Below the pieces are notes generated by a model, which saw only the letters and a list, made by a program, of their open reading frames with translations, searched no databases and was not told the origin of the DNA. The position numbers were made by a program, and so were the translations under genes. 41,100 bases of DNA, taken from the NCBI GenBank assembly GCA_045654025.1, contig JAZOMO010000019.1, positions 1-41,100 of the forward strand. The letters are read 5' to 3'. The stretch is from Scatosoma sp045654025. Lineage in GTDB: Bacteria > Bacillota > Clostridia > Christensenellales > Borkfalkiaceae. Shown here in pieces: positions 9,383-17,518 of this stretch (its first letter is position 1; each line of letters starts with the position of its first letter).

Positions 9383-10552
9383 ATGGAAAATTACGAAGAA
9401 CAATTACAGCTGGCTTGTGAAAAGTTTAAGAAGGTATTAGAAGGTCAGCTCAAACGTGTAGAAATGATGAAGGCGCAAGGGGATTTCGTGGACTATGCTA
9501 CGCTCCCTTGTATCCGTATCGGTGTCTGCGGCGGCGACGGTATCGGCCCGACGATTACGGCGCAGGCAAGACGAGTGCTCGAATGTATCCTTGCCGATTT
9601 GAAGGCTGAGGGCAAAGTCGAGTTCGTCGATATTGACGGCCTGACGATTGAAAACCGTATCGCACATATGCAGGCAATCCCCGACGACGTGTTGGCACAG
9701 CTCAAAAGCTGTCAAATCATCTTGAAAGGGCCTACGACCACTCCGCAAAAGGGTGACGGTATGCCGAACATCGAGAGCGCGAACGTTGCAATGCGTAAAG
9801 CCTTAGACTTGTTTGCGAACATTCGTCCCGTCAAAGTCCCTGAACAGGGTATCAACTGGACGATTTTCCGTGAAAACACCGAAGGCGGTTATGCGGTCGG
9901 TTCGCAGGGCTTTAACGTGACCGAGGACTTGGCGGTGGACTTCACGATTACGACCAAGCAGGGCTCGGACAGAATTGCACGCCTTGCCTACGACTACGCA
10001 AGAAAGAACAACCTTGGCAGAGTTTCGCTGGTCACCAAGGCGAACGTCATCAAGACGACGGACGGCAACTTCTTGGAAGATTGCCACAAGGTAGCAGAGC
10101 TGTACCCCGAAATCACGACGGACGAATGGTACGCGGATATTATGACGGCAAAGCTCGTGGACGAGAAACGTCGTAAGGACTTCAAAGTCCTTCTTCTTCC
10201 CAACCTCTACGGCGATATTATCTCCGACGAGGCGGCGGAATTCCAAGGCGGCGTCGGTACGGCAGGCTGCGCGAATATCGGTAAGAAATACGCGATGTTC
10301 GAGGCAATCCACGGCAGCGCGCCCAGAATGGTGCGCGAGGGCAGAGCGCAATACGCAGACCCTTGTTCGATGCTCCGCGCGTGCGTCATGCTTCTTTCGC
10401 ACATCGGCTTGCAGGACAGAGCTGACAAGCTGGAGCGTGCTTTGGACATCTGCTCCTTTGAAGAAAAGAAGTACGTCATCACCGGCAGAGATAACGGCGC
10501 AACCTGCGACGAGTTCGGCGATTACGTGATGAGCACCCTGCAAAATTTATAA
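9383..10552 (+). CDS. Isocitrate dehydrogenase (isocitrate/isopropylmalate family)
   Basis: This 389-residue decarboxylating dehydrogenase would convert isocitrate to 2-oxoglutarate, the carbon skeleton of glutamate. Family marks are CGGDGIGPTI near residue 50, FRENTEGGYAVGSQGF near 160, and NLYGDIISDEAAEFQGG followed by EAIHGSAPRMV. The phosphate-binding sequence differs from the leucine enzyme LeuB encoded upstream. I cannot assign the cofactor from sequence alone; the short chain and lack of E. coli Icd features lean towards NAD+. The N-terminal 40 residues are helical and charged. The start follows AAGGAG. This ends the three-gene oxidative citrate branch. Confidence 0.88.
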   Translation: MENYEEQLQLACEKFKKVLEGQLKRVEMMKAQGDFVDYATLPCIRIGVCGGDGIGPTITAQARRVLECILADLKAEGKVEFVDIDGLTIENRIAHMQAIPDDVLAQLKSCQIILKGPTTTPQKGDGMPNIESANVAMRKALDLFANIRPVKVPEQGINWTIFRENTEGGYAVGSQGFNVTEDLAVDFTITTKQGSDRIARLAYDYARKNNLGRVSLVTKANVIKTTDGNFLEDCHKVAELYPEITTDEWYADIMTAKLVDEKRRKDFKVLLLPNLYGDIISDEAAEFQGGVGTAGCANIGKKYAMFEAIHGSAPRMVREGRAQYADPCSMLRACVMLLSHIGLQDRADKLERALDICSFEEKKYVITGRDNGATCDEFGDYVMSTLQNL

Positions 10553-10595
10553 TGAACACAAAAACCCTGTAAACGCATACGATAGGAGTACGCAT

Positions 10596-11528
10596 ATGCT
10601 GATTTCTCAACCCTTAAACTGCATAGGAAATACCCCGTTGTTGCGACTTCGCGGGGTGGAGCAGGCGTACGGCTTGCAGGCGGAGTTGTACGCAAAGCTG
10701 GAATATTGTAATCCTGCAGGTTCGGTCAAGGACCGCGCGGCGCTGTCGATGATAGAATGCGCGGAGGAGCAGGGCTTATTAAAAAAGGGCGGCGTAGTGG
10801 TCGAGGCGACCTCGGGAAACACGGGTATTGGTTTGGCGTACGTATGCGCCTTGAAAGGGTATTCGTTTATCGCTGTAATGCCCGACACTGCAAGCAAGGA
10901 ACGCAGAGCGTTGATGGCGGCGTACGGTGCGGAGCTCGTCTTGACGGACGGTGCAGGCGGTATGCAGGCGGCGGTGGAAAAGGCGCGCCAAATCTGCAAA
11001 GAGAAAAACGCCTACTATCCCGACCAGTTTTCCAACCCTGCCAACCCTTTGGCGCACTATCGTACGACGGGCGTGGAGATTTATCGGGATTTGCCCACGG
11101 CGGATATGCTGGTTGCAGGCATCGGTAGCGGTGGCACAATCAGCGGCACGGGCAAGCGGTTGAAGGAAGAAAACCCGTCCGTTCGCGTGGTCGGAGTTGA
11201 GCCGAGCGGCTCGCCCTTCCTTACGAAAGGCGAGGCAGGACGGCACGCAATCGAAGGTATCGGCGCAGGATTTTTACCTGTGGCGCTTGATGGGTCAGTT
11301 TTAGACGAGGTGCTTTGTGTGGACGATGCCGAAGCGTACGAATACGCGCGCGCGGTGGCAAAGCTTGACGGCGCGTTCGTGGGTATCTCCTCGGGGGCGG
11401 CGCTTTGCGCAGGAGTACGCTTGGCGAATCGCAAAGAAAACAAAGGCAAAAAAATCGTGATGATTTTTCCTGACGGTGGGAATAGATATTTATCCACTAA
11501 GTTGGTGAGCATAGGAGAAGAGAGATGA
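10596..11528 (+). CDS. cysK: Cysteine synthase (O-acetylserine sulfhydrylase)
   Basis: CysK uses PLP to make cysteine from O-acetylserine and sulfide. The PLP lysine is Lys45 in NPAGSVKDRAA, the substrate loop is EATSGNTGIGLAY, and the phosphate-binding loop is GIGSGGTISGTG. The length of 310 residues fits, with no extra regulatory domain as in cystathionine beta-synthase. The start follows AGGAG at 7 bases. The stop overlaps the cysE start in an ATGA arrangement, so the enzyme that makes its substrate is translationally coupled and may form the cysteine synthase complex with it. Confidence 0.93.
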   Translation: MLISQPLNCIGNTPLLRLRGVEQAYGLQAELYAKLEYCNPAGSVKDRAALSMIECAEEQGLLKKGGVVVEATSGNTGIGLAYVCALKGYSFIAVMPDTASKERRALMAAYGAELVLTDGAGGMQAAVEKARQICKEKNAYYPDQFSNPANPLAHYRTTGVEIYRDLPTADMLVAGIGSGGTISGTGKRLKEENPSVRVVGVEPSGSPFLTKGEAGRHAIEGIGAGFLPVALDGSVLDEVLCVDDAEAYEYARAVAKLDGAFVGISSGAALCAGVRLANRKENKGKKIVMIFPDGGNRYLSTKLVSIGEER

Positions 11529-12358
11529 TAGACGTAAAAGACGTAGCGAAGAATATGCAAAATTCCTATGCGACGAATTTGACGGCAGGGGTGGAAAAGG
11601 GCTTGACCTTGCCCGACCGCGCGGAGATTATTCTTGCGCTGAAGGACGTGCAAAAACTCTTTTTTCCTGCGTTTTTCGCGGCGGAAGAGGCGAGAGGGGA
11701 CTTGGGGCATTTTGCCGAGGCGACCCTCACCGCTATCTATTTTCGATTAAAAAAGCAGGTGGAACGGGCGTATCTGTTCACGGGAGAAAATGCAGAAAAA
11801 GCCGAAGAAACCGTCAAGGCATTTTTAGAGGCGTTGCCAAAGCTCCGCGACCTGTTGTTTACGGACTTGGATGCGACCTTCGAGGGCGACCCTGCGGCAA
11901 AGAGTAAGGAGGAAATCGTCTTTTCCTACCCCGGCTTTTATGCGATTACGGTGTACCGAGTGGCGCACCTTTTATACACGCTTGGCGTGCCCTTTATCCC
12001 CCGAATTATGACCGAGCACGCGCACGGTAAAACGGGGATTGACATTCACCCGGGCGCAACCATCGGGGAATATTTTTTCATCGACCACGGTACGGGTATC
12101 GTCATCGGTGAAACGACCATCATCGGCAAGCGGGTGAAAATTTATCAAAACGTCACGCTGGGCGCTCTCTCCCCGAGAAAGGGGCAGAGCCTGTCAGGCG
12201 TAAAACGCCACCCGACGGTGGAGGACGACGTGACGATTTATTCGGGCGCGTCTATACTTGGGGGCGAAACGGTGGTAGGCAGCGGCGCGGTGATCGGCGG
12301 CAACTGCTTTGTAACCGAGAGTGTTCAGGCAGGGGCGCGTGTAAGAAATAATCATTAA
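11525..12358 (+). CDS. cysE: Serine O-acetyltransferase (EpsC-type)
   Basis: This enzyme acetylates serine with acetyl-CoA to give O-acetylserine for CysK. The N-terminal 150 residues form the helical SATase domain. From about residue 175 a left-handed beta-helix of hexapeptide repeats is visible (GIDIHPGATIGE, GIVIGETTIIGKRVKI, VGSGAVIGGN). The catalytic His lies in FIDHGTG. At 277 residues it resembles the EpsC-annotated clostridial group. The chain ends near the helix with only a short tail (ARVRNNH), so the CysK-binding C-terminal Ile of classical CysE is missing and complex formation is uncertain. It overlaps cysK by 4 bases. Confidence 0.9.
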   Translation: MIDVKDVAKNMQNSYATNLTAGVEKGLTLPDRAEIILALKDVQKLFFPAFFAAEEARGDLGHFAEATLTAIYFRLKKQVERAYLFTGENAEKAEETVKAFLEALPKLRDLLFTDLDATFEGDPAAKSKEEIVFSYPGFYAITVYRVAHLLYTLGVPFIPRIMTEHAHGKTGIDIHPGATIGEYFFIDHGTGIVIGETTIIGKRVKIYQNVTLGALSPRKGQSLSGVKRHPTVEDDVTIYSGASILGGETVVGSGAVIGGNCFVTESVQAGARVRNNH

Positions 12359-12375
12359 CGAATGAGGAAAATATT

Positions 12376-13383
12376 GTGAGTAAAACTTGGATTCCCAACA
12401 ACTATACGTCTGCGCTCAGCTTGTATGAAACGCAGACGGCAATCGGCTTATTAAAGCGTACCTTTGAGGAAAAGCTGTGCTTGGCGCTAAACTTAAAGCG
12501 TGTATCCGCGCCTTTGTTCGTAGACCCGAACACGGGCTTAAATGACGATTTAAGCGGTGTAGAACGCCCCGTGCGCTTTGATTTAAAGGAAACGGGCAGT
12601 GATGCCGTCGTCGTCCATTCTTTGGCGAAATGGAAGCGTATGGCTCTCAAAGAATACGGCTTTCCCACGGGCGAGGGGCTGTATACGGACATGAACGCCA
12701 TTCGCCGCGACGAAGAGATGGACAACCTGCATTCCGTATACGTTGACCAGTGGGACTGGGAGAAGGTCATTTCCCGCGAAACGCGCAACGTCACCCACTT
12801 AAAGACGGTGGTAAAAGCCATTGTTTTGGCGATTTGCGACACCTTGGACGTATTAAAATGCCGTTTCCCTCAGCTTGGGGTAGAGCTTTGCAAGGACGTT
12901 TCTTTCATCACTTCGCAGGAGTTGGAAGACATGTATCCCAACCTGACGGCGAAGGAGAGAGAACAGCAGTTCACCTATGAAAACAAGACGGTTTGTATCA
13001 TCGGTATCGGCAATAAGCTTCGTTCGGGGTTGCCGCACGACGGCAGAGCTCCCGACTACGACGACTGGACGCTGAATTGCGATATCTTGTTCTGGCACGA
13101 AACGCTGTCTTGCGCGATGGAAATTTCCTCGATGGGGATTCGCGTAGACGAGGCGGCTTTGCGCGCGCAGCTTAGCGAGGCAGGGCAAGAGGCAAGGTCT
13201 GGGCTTCCCTTCCACAAAGCGCTGCTCGCAGGGGAATTGCCCTTGACGATGGGCGGTGGTATCGGTCAATCGAGGTTATCGATGCTGCTTCTTGGCAAGG
13301 CGCATATCGGCGAAGTGCAGGTATCCCTTTGGGACGAGGAAACGAGAAAGATTGCCGCAGAACGCGCGGTGGTACTGTTATAA
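12376..13383 (+). CDS. asnA: Aspartate-ammonia ligase (asparagine synthetase A)
   Basis: AsnA makes asparagine from aspartate, ammonia and ATP using a class II aminoacyl-tRNA synthetase-like fold. The 335-residue chain shows family segments YETQTAIGLLKRTFE, SAPLFVDPNTGLND, VHSLAKWKR, YTDMNAIRRDE and the C-terminal MGGGIGQSRLSMLLL. The start is GTG at 12376, about 7 bases after GAGGA; no better ATG is in frame. It sits between cysteine and proline genes, all on the same strand. Confidence 0.94.
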   Translation: MSKTWIPNNYTSALSLYETQTAIGLLKRTFEEKLCLALNLKRVSAPLFVDPNTGLNDDLSGVERPVRFDLKETGSDAVVVHSLAKWKRMALKEYGFPTGEGLYTDMNAIRRDEEMDNLHSVYVDQWDWEKVISRETRNVTHLKTVVKAIVLAICDTLDVLKCRFPQLGVELCKDVSFITSQELEDMYPNLTAKEREQQFTYENKTVCIIGIGNKLRSGLPHDGRAPDYDDWTLNCDILFWHETLSCAMEISSMGIRVDEAALRAQLSEAGQEARSGLPFHKALLAGELPLTMGGGIGQSRLSMLLLGKAHIGEVQVSLWDEETRKIAAERAVVLL

Positions 13384-13396
13384 GAAGGAAACATAA

Positions 13397-14164
13397 ATGA
13401 GGTTGGTAGTCAAGGTTGGTACGTCCACGCTGGCGCACTCGACGGGAAAACTGAATATCCGCAGAATGAAGTCGCTGTGCGAAACGCTGGCAGACTTAAA
13501 GAATGCAGGGCACGAGGTCCTTTTGGTGTCCTCTGGCGCAATCGGTATGGGGGTTGGAAAGCTCTCCTTATCCGTTCGCCCGAAGGATATTCCCACCAAG
13601 CAGGCGGCGGCGGCCGTTGGTCAATGCGAATTGATGTACGCCTACGATAAGACGTTTGGGGAATACGGACAGACGGTGGCGCAGCTGCTGCTCACTGGCG
13701 CAGACTTTGGGCACGAGGACAGATTGCAGAACCTCAAGAACACCTTAAACCGTCTTTTAGAACTGGGCGTTATTCCCATTATTAACGAGAATGACACCGT
13801 TGCGACGGAAGAAATCAAGGTGGGGGACAACGACACCCTTTCTGCTTTGGTGGCATCTTCCGTAGAGGCGACGATGCTGGTCATTTTATCTGACATAGAC
13901 GGGCTGTACACCGCAGACCCGAAAAAGGACAAGAACGCCGTGCGTATCGAACGGGTAGAGGAATTGACCCCCGAAGTGGTGGCGCTTGCAGGGGGAGAGG
14001 GCTCTTCCCTTGGTACGGGTGGTATGCGTACCAAGCTCCGCGCTGCGGAAATCTGCATGGGCGCAGGCGTGGTGACGGTGATTGCCGACGGCGCAGACCC
14101 TACCGTACTTTATAAGATCGTAGAAGGCGAAAGCGTGGGAACACGCTTTGAGGCGAAAGTATGA
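13397..14164 (+). CDS. proB: Glutamate 5-kinase, short form without PUA domain
   Basis: ProB phosphorylates glutamate to glutamyl 5-phosphate, the first proline step and usually the point of proline feedback control. Visible are the amino-acid kinase motifs VKVGTSTLAH, SSGAIGMGVGKL, NENDTVATEEIKVGDNDTLSA and GTGGMRTKLRAAEI. The chain is 255 residues and ends at the kinase domain; the C-terminal PUA domain of the 367-residue E. coli enzyme is absent. Short ProB forms are known in Firmicutes. The stop overlaps proA (ATGA), indicating coupling of the labile intermediate's producer and consumer. Confidence 0.94.
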   Translation: MRLVVKVGTSTLAHSTGKLNIRRMKSLCETLADLKNAGHEVLLVSSGAIGMGVGKLSLSVRPKDIPTKQAAAAVGQCELMYAYDKTFGEYGQTVAQLLLTGADFGHEDRLQNLKNTLNRLLELGVIPIINENDTVATEEIKVGDNDTLSALVASSVEATMLVILSDIDGLYTADPKKDKNAVRIERVEELTPEVVALAGGEGSSLGTGGMRTKLRAAEICMGAGVVTVIADGADPTVLYKIVEGESVGTRFEAKV

Positions 14165-15411
14165 TTGAACTGTTTAAGAGAACGAAAAAAGCGGCGGCCT
14201 TGTTGGCGCTGACCACGGACGAGGAAAGAAACGCGGCTCTGGAGGGCATCGCTGACGGATTGCTGGCAAAAGCCGAAGCGGTTTTGCAGGCAAACGAGCA
14301 GGATATTGAGGCGGCAAGGGGTTCGGTGGCAGAGGTAATGCTGGATAGACTGCGCCTGACGAAGGAGAGAATCGAAGGCATTGCAAACGGCGTGCGTGCG
14401 GTGGCGGCTTTGTCCGACCCTTTGGGCAGAACGTTGGATACTATTGACCGTCCGAACGGCTTGCGGATTGAAAAGATAGCCGTGCCCTTGGGGGTCGTGG
14501 GGATTATCTACGAGAGTAGACCGAACGTGACTGCGGATGCGGCGGCGCTGTGTATCAAAAGCGGAAACGCTTGCGTGCTGAGAGGCGGCGCTTTGGCGTA
14601 CCGTACTTCGCAAAGCATTGTGCAAGTTATCAAAGCGGCTCTGCGAAAGGCAGGGATTTGCGAGGATGCGGTGAATATGCCGACCGACTGTTCGCGTGAG
14701 AGCGCGGCGGCGATGATGTCGGCGGTGGGCTACCTCGACGTCTTGATTCCAAGGGGTGGCGCAGGCTTGATTAAAAGCTGTGTGGAGAACGCAAAAGTGC
14801 CCTGCATACAGACGGGTACGGGCATTTGTCATCTGTATGTGGACGAGAGCGCGGATTTAGAAACGGCGCTTTCCGTCATCGAAAACGCAAAGACCTCTCG
14901 CCCTTCGGTGTGCAACGCCGAAGAGGTGTGCTTGGTACATAAATCGGTTGCGGCGGAGTTCTTACCAAAACTGAAAAAGCGTTTGGTAGAGGCGCGCGTA
15001 GAGGCAGGAAAAACGCCCGTAGAGCTGAGGATTTGCGCTCGTTCGCAGGCAATCATTGAAGGTGCGCCTGCAACGGATAAGGACTTTGATACGGAGTTTT
15101 TGGACTATATCTTGGCGGTGCGAATCGTGGACGGCGTGGAAGAGGCAATCGCGCATATCGCGGAACATTCTACGGGGCACAGCGATGGAATTTTGACAAA
15201 GTCGAAAGAGAATATAGGCAAGTTCGTCCGCGCGGTGGACAGCGCGGCGGTGTACGTCAACGCCTCTACCCGTTTTACCGACGGCGGGGAGTTTGGAAAG
15301 GGTTGTGAAATCGGCATTTCCACCCAAAAATTGCACGCGCGCGGCCCGATGGGGTTAGAGGAGTTGACCTCGTATAAATACGTCGTTTACGGCGACGGAC
15401 AAATTCGATGA
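14161..15411 (+). CDS. proA: Glutamate-5-semialdehyde dehydrogenase
   Basis: ProA reduces glutamyl 5-phosphate to glutamate 5-semialdehyde with NADPH. The 416-residue aldehyde dehydrogenase-superfamily chain shows the family segments PLGVVGIIYESRPNVTADAA and VPCIQTGTGICHLYVDES, and the catalytic Cys in RPSVCNAEEVC. FTDGGEFGKGCEIGIST lies near the C-terminus. It overlaps proB by 4 bases. A MITE-like element starts 6 bases after the stop and separates it from proC. Confidence 0.95.
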   Translation: MIELFKRTKKAAALLALTTDEERNAALEGIADGLLAKAEAVLQANEQDIEAARGSVAEVMLDRLRLTKERIEGIANGVRAVAALSDPLGRTLDTIDRPNGLRIEKIAVPLGVVGIIYESRPNVTADAAALCIKSGNACVLRGGALAYRTSQSIVQVIKAALRKAGICEDAVNMPTDCSRESAAAMMSAVGYLDVLIPRGGAGLIKSCVENAKVPCIQTGTGICHLYVDESADLETALSVIENAKTSRPSVCNAEEVCLVHKSVAAEFLPKLKKRLVEARVEAGKTPVELRICARSQAIIEGAPATDKDFDTEFLDYILAVRIVDGVEEAIAHIAEHSTGHSDGILTKSKENIGKFVRAVDSAAVYVNASTRFTDGGEFGKGCEIGISTQKLHARGPMGLEELTSYKYVVYGDGQIR

Positions 15412-15417
15412 CGTTAA

Positions 15418-15598
15418 AGGCTCTGTCACATCACCTGGTTGATTTTTAACGGAAAAATAATTGCGAAATACTTCGTGTTTTGCTCGGTTACAGACCGCTG
15501 GGGGTATGCGCCCTTACAAAACATTTGTCTTTCTTATATTTTTCTCGTCAATCCAACAAAAAATCGTTGTAAATCAACCATTCTCTGTGACAAAGCCT
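15418..15598. mobile_element. MITE-like element with terminal inverted repeats between proA and proC
   Basis: A 181-bp segment is bounded by imperfect 28-base inverted repeats at 15418-15445 and 15571-15598. I count 22 of 28 matching positions, with the outer block AGGCTYTGTCACA and the inner block TGGTTGATTT conserved and a divergent 5-base middle. There is no transposase. The GGCTCTGTCACA-type end recalls ISL3-family ends, but that is from memory. I see no clear 8-bp target duplication. The element is AT-richer than its neighbours and carries an open frame that artificially extends proC upstream. Confidence 0.65.
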
Positions 15599-15616
15599 AA
15601 AAAAGGTGATGGTGGT

Positions 15617-16405
15617 ATGCATACAATAGGATTTATCGGTTGTGGAAATATGGGCGGAGCGCTCGCTCGCGCGGCGGCGAAAAGCGGTGTAAAAATTGCC
15701 GTTTTTGACCCGATTGAAGAAAAGACGGACGCTTTGTCGGCAGAGCTCGGTTGCACGGTAGCAACCGCAGAAGAGATTGCCGAGGTGGCAGAATTCGTCG
15801 TGATTGGCGTGAAGCCACAGGAGATTGAACGGGTGCTGAACGGGCTTGCTCCTGCGTTTGCCTCAAATCCCTCTTTGGTTATCGTCAGTATGGCGGTAGG
15901 GGTAACGATAGAGGCTTTACGAGTCTATGCAGGGGGCGAATATCCCGTCGTACGCATTATGCCCAACACGCCGTGTATGTTGGGTGAAGGCGCGGTGTTG
16001 TACGCGACCAAGGGCGTGTCTAAGGTGCAGGAAGAACAGTTCTTATCCCGCATGTCGGGCGCAGGCAAGTTCTTCAAAATGGACGAAGATATGATGGACG
16101 GGGCTGGCGCGCTGTCAGGGTGCGGCCCGGCTTATTATTACTTGTTTGCAAACGGTCTGTCCGAGGGCGCGGAAAAGTTGGGGCTGGATAGAAAGACGGC
16201 GATCGAGCTTGCGGCGCAGACGATGATCGGCGCAGGCAAGATGTTGCAACAATACGCCGACCCCGTGGATTTGAAAAACAGAGTGTGTTCCCCAGGTGGG
16301 ACGACGCTGGCAGGGGTTGCGGCCCTGGAAAAGGGCGACTTGGAAAAGGTAGCGGCATCGGCAGTCGAGGCGGCTTACCGTAGAACAATCGAGTTGAAGA
16401 AATAA
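15617..16405 (+). CDS. proC: Pyrroline-5-carboxylate reductase
   Basis: ProC reduces pyrroline-5-carboxylate to proline. The N-terminal Rossmann motif IGFIGCGNMGGAL, VVRIMPNTPCMLGEGA and the C-terminal signature CSPGGTTLAGVAALEKG are diagnostic. The reading frame is open to 15461, but that extra 52-residue part is hydrophobic, non-conserved and falls inside the MITE-like element. The ATG at 15617 gives 262 residues, the usual length. The element may have separated proC from proBA, so proC may depend on read-through or on a promoter within the element. Confidence 0.93.
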   Translation: MHTIGFIGCGNMGGALARAAAKSGVKIAVFDPIEEKTDALSAELGCTVATAEEIAEVAEFVVIGVKPQEIERVLNGLAPAFASNPSLVIVSMAVGVTIEALRVYAGGEYPVVRIMPNTPCMLGEGAVLYATKGVSKVQEEQFLSRMSGAGKFFKMDEDMMDGAGALSGCGPAYYYLFANGLSEGAEKLGLDRKTAIELAAQTMIGAGKMLQQYADPVDLKNRVCSPGGTTLAGVAALEKGDLEKVAASAVEAAYRRTIELKK

Positions 16406-16416
16406 GGAGCAGAAAA

Positions 16417-17505
16417 ATGGAAAGAGTATATAATTTTTCGGCGGGGCCGTCGATGCTTCCGCAGGAAGTGTTGGAGATTGCGGCGGCGGAGATGTTGAAT
16501 TATCAGGGCAGCGGTATGTCTGTCTTGGAGATGAGCCACCGTTCCCCCGTGTACGACGAAATCATCAAGGGGGCAGAACGCAAGCTTCGCGCGCTTCTCG
16601 AAATCCCCGACAACTACAAAGTGCTGTTTTTGCAGGGGGGCGCATCCACGCAGTTTGCGGCAGTGCCCTTAAACCTCATGAACGGCAGTAAAAAAGCGGA
16701 CTATATCCTCTCTGGACAGTTTTCCACCAAGGCGTACGAGGAGGCGAAAAAGTACGGTGATGCGTATGCGGTGGCATCTTCCAAAGAGGCAGGCTTCTCC
16801 TATGTTCCTAGGGTAGGGCGCGAGGCGTTCCGCGCAGACGCGGATTTCGTGCATATCTGCTTTAACAACACGATTTACGGTACGAAATTCCCCTATATCC
16901 CCGACACGGGTGATATTCCGCTCGTTGCAGATTTCTCATCCTGCATCGCCAGTGAGCCGATTGACGTTAAGAAGTTCGGCTTGATTTACGCAGGGGCGCA
17001 GAAGAATATTGCCCCCGCAGGCTTGACGGTGGTCATCGTGCGTGAGGATTTGCTTGGCAACGCGCGCGCGGAAACCCCCACGATGCTGAATTATAAGGTA
17101 ATGGCGGACAACGAATCGATGTATAACACGCCCCCTTGCTACTGCATTTATATGCTTGGGCTTGTGTGCGACTGGCTGGAAAAACAGGGTGGCATGTCTG
17201 CGATGAAGGCGAAAAATCAAAAGAAAGCGGCGCTGTTGTACGACTATTTAGACAGCCAAAGCTACTATATCGCGCCCGTAGAAAAGGAGAGCCGTTCGAT
17301 GATGAACGTCACCTTCGTCACGGGGGATGCGGCCTTGGATAAGGTCTTCGTTCAAGAGGCGGAGAAAGAGGGGCTCGTCAACCTCAAGGGACACCGTTCG
17401 GTGGGCGGTATGCGCGCCTCTATCTACAACGCTATGCCCTACGAAGGGGTGGAGAAGTTGGTACAATTCATGGAATCCTTTGCGGCGAAACATCCAAAAA
17501 ATTAA
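16417..17505 (+). CDS. serC: Phosphoserine aminotransferase
   Basis: SerC transaminates 3-phosphohydroxypyruvate to phosphoserine using glutamate, the second serine step. The 362-residue chain starts with the typical VYNFSAGPSMLP, shows SVLEMSHRSPVYDEII, and has the PLP lysine in YAGAQKNIAPAGLT. The C-terminal GHRSVGGMRASIYNAMP is also characteristic. AAGGAG precedes the start. It sits 11 bases after proC and 13 before serA. No serB was recognised; the HAD protein at 27941 is a remote candidate only. Confidence 0.95.
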   Translation: MERVYNFSAGPSMLPQEVLEIAAAEMLNYQGSGMSVLEMSHRSPVYDEIIKGAERKLRALLEIPDNYKVLFLQGGASTQFAAVPLNLMNGSKKADYILSGQFSTKAYEEAKKYGDAYAVASSKEAGFSYVPRVGREAFRADADFVHICFNNTIYGTKFPYIPDTGDIPLVADFSSCIASEPIDVKKFGLIYAGAQKNIAPAGLTVVIVREDLLGNARAETPTMLNYKVMADNESMYNTPPCYCIYMLGLVCDWLEKQGGMSAMKAKNQKKAALLYDYLDSQSYYIAPVEKESRSMMNVTFVTGDAALDKVFVQEAEKEGLVNLKGHRSVGGMRASIYNAMPYEGVEKLVQFMESFAAKHPKN

Positions 17506-17518
17506 GTGAGAAACGGTT

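Noticed and set aside
15461..15616. A 52-residue hydrophobic N-terminal extension of ProC
   Set aside because: It lies within the MITE-like element, and ProC homologues start at the MHTIGFIG methionine with a normal Rossmann motif.
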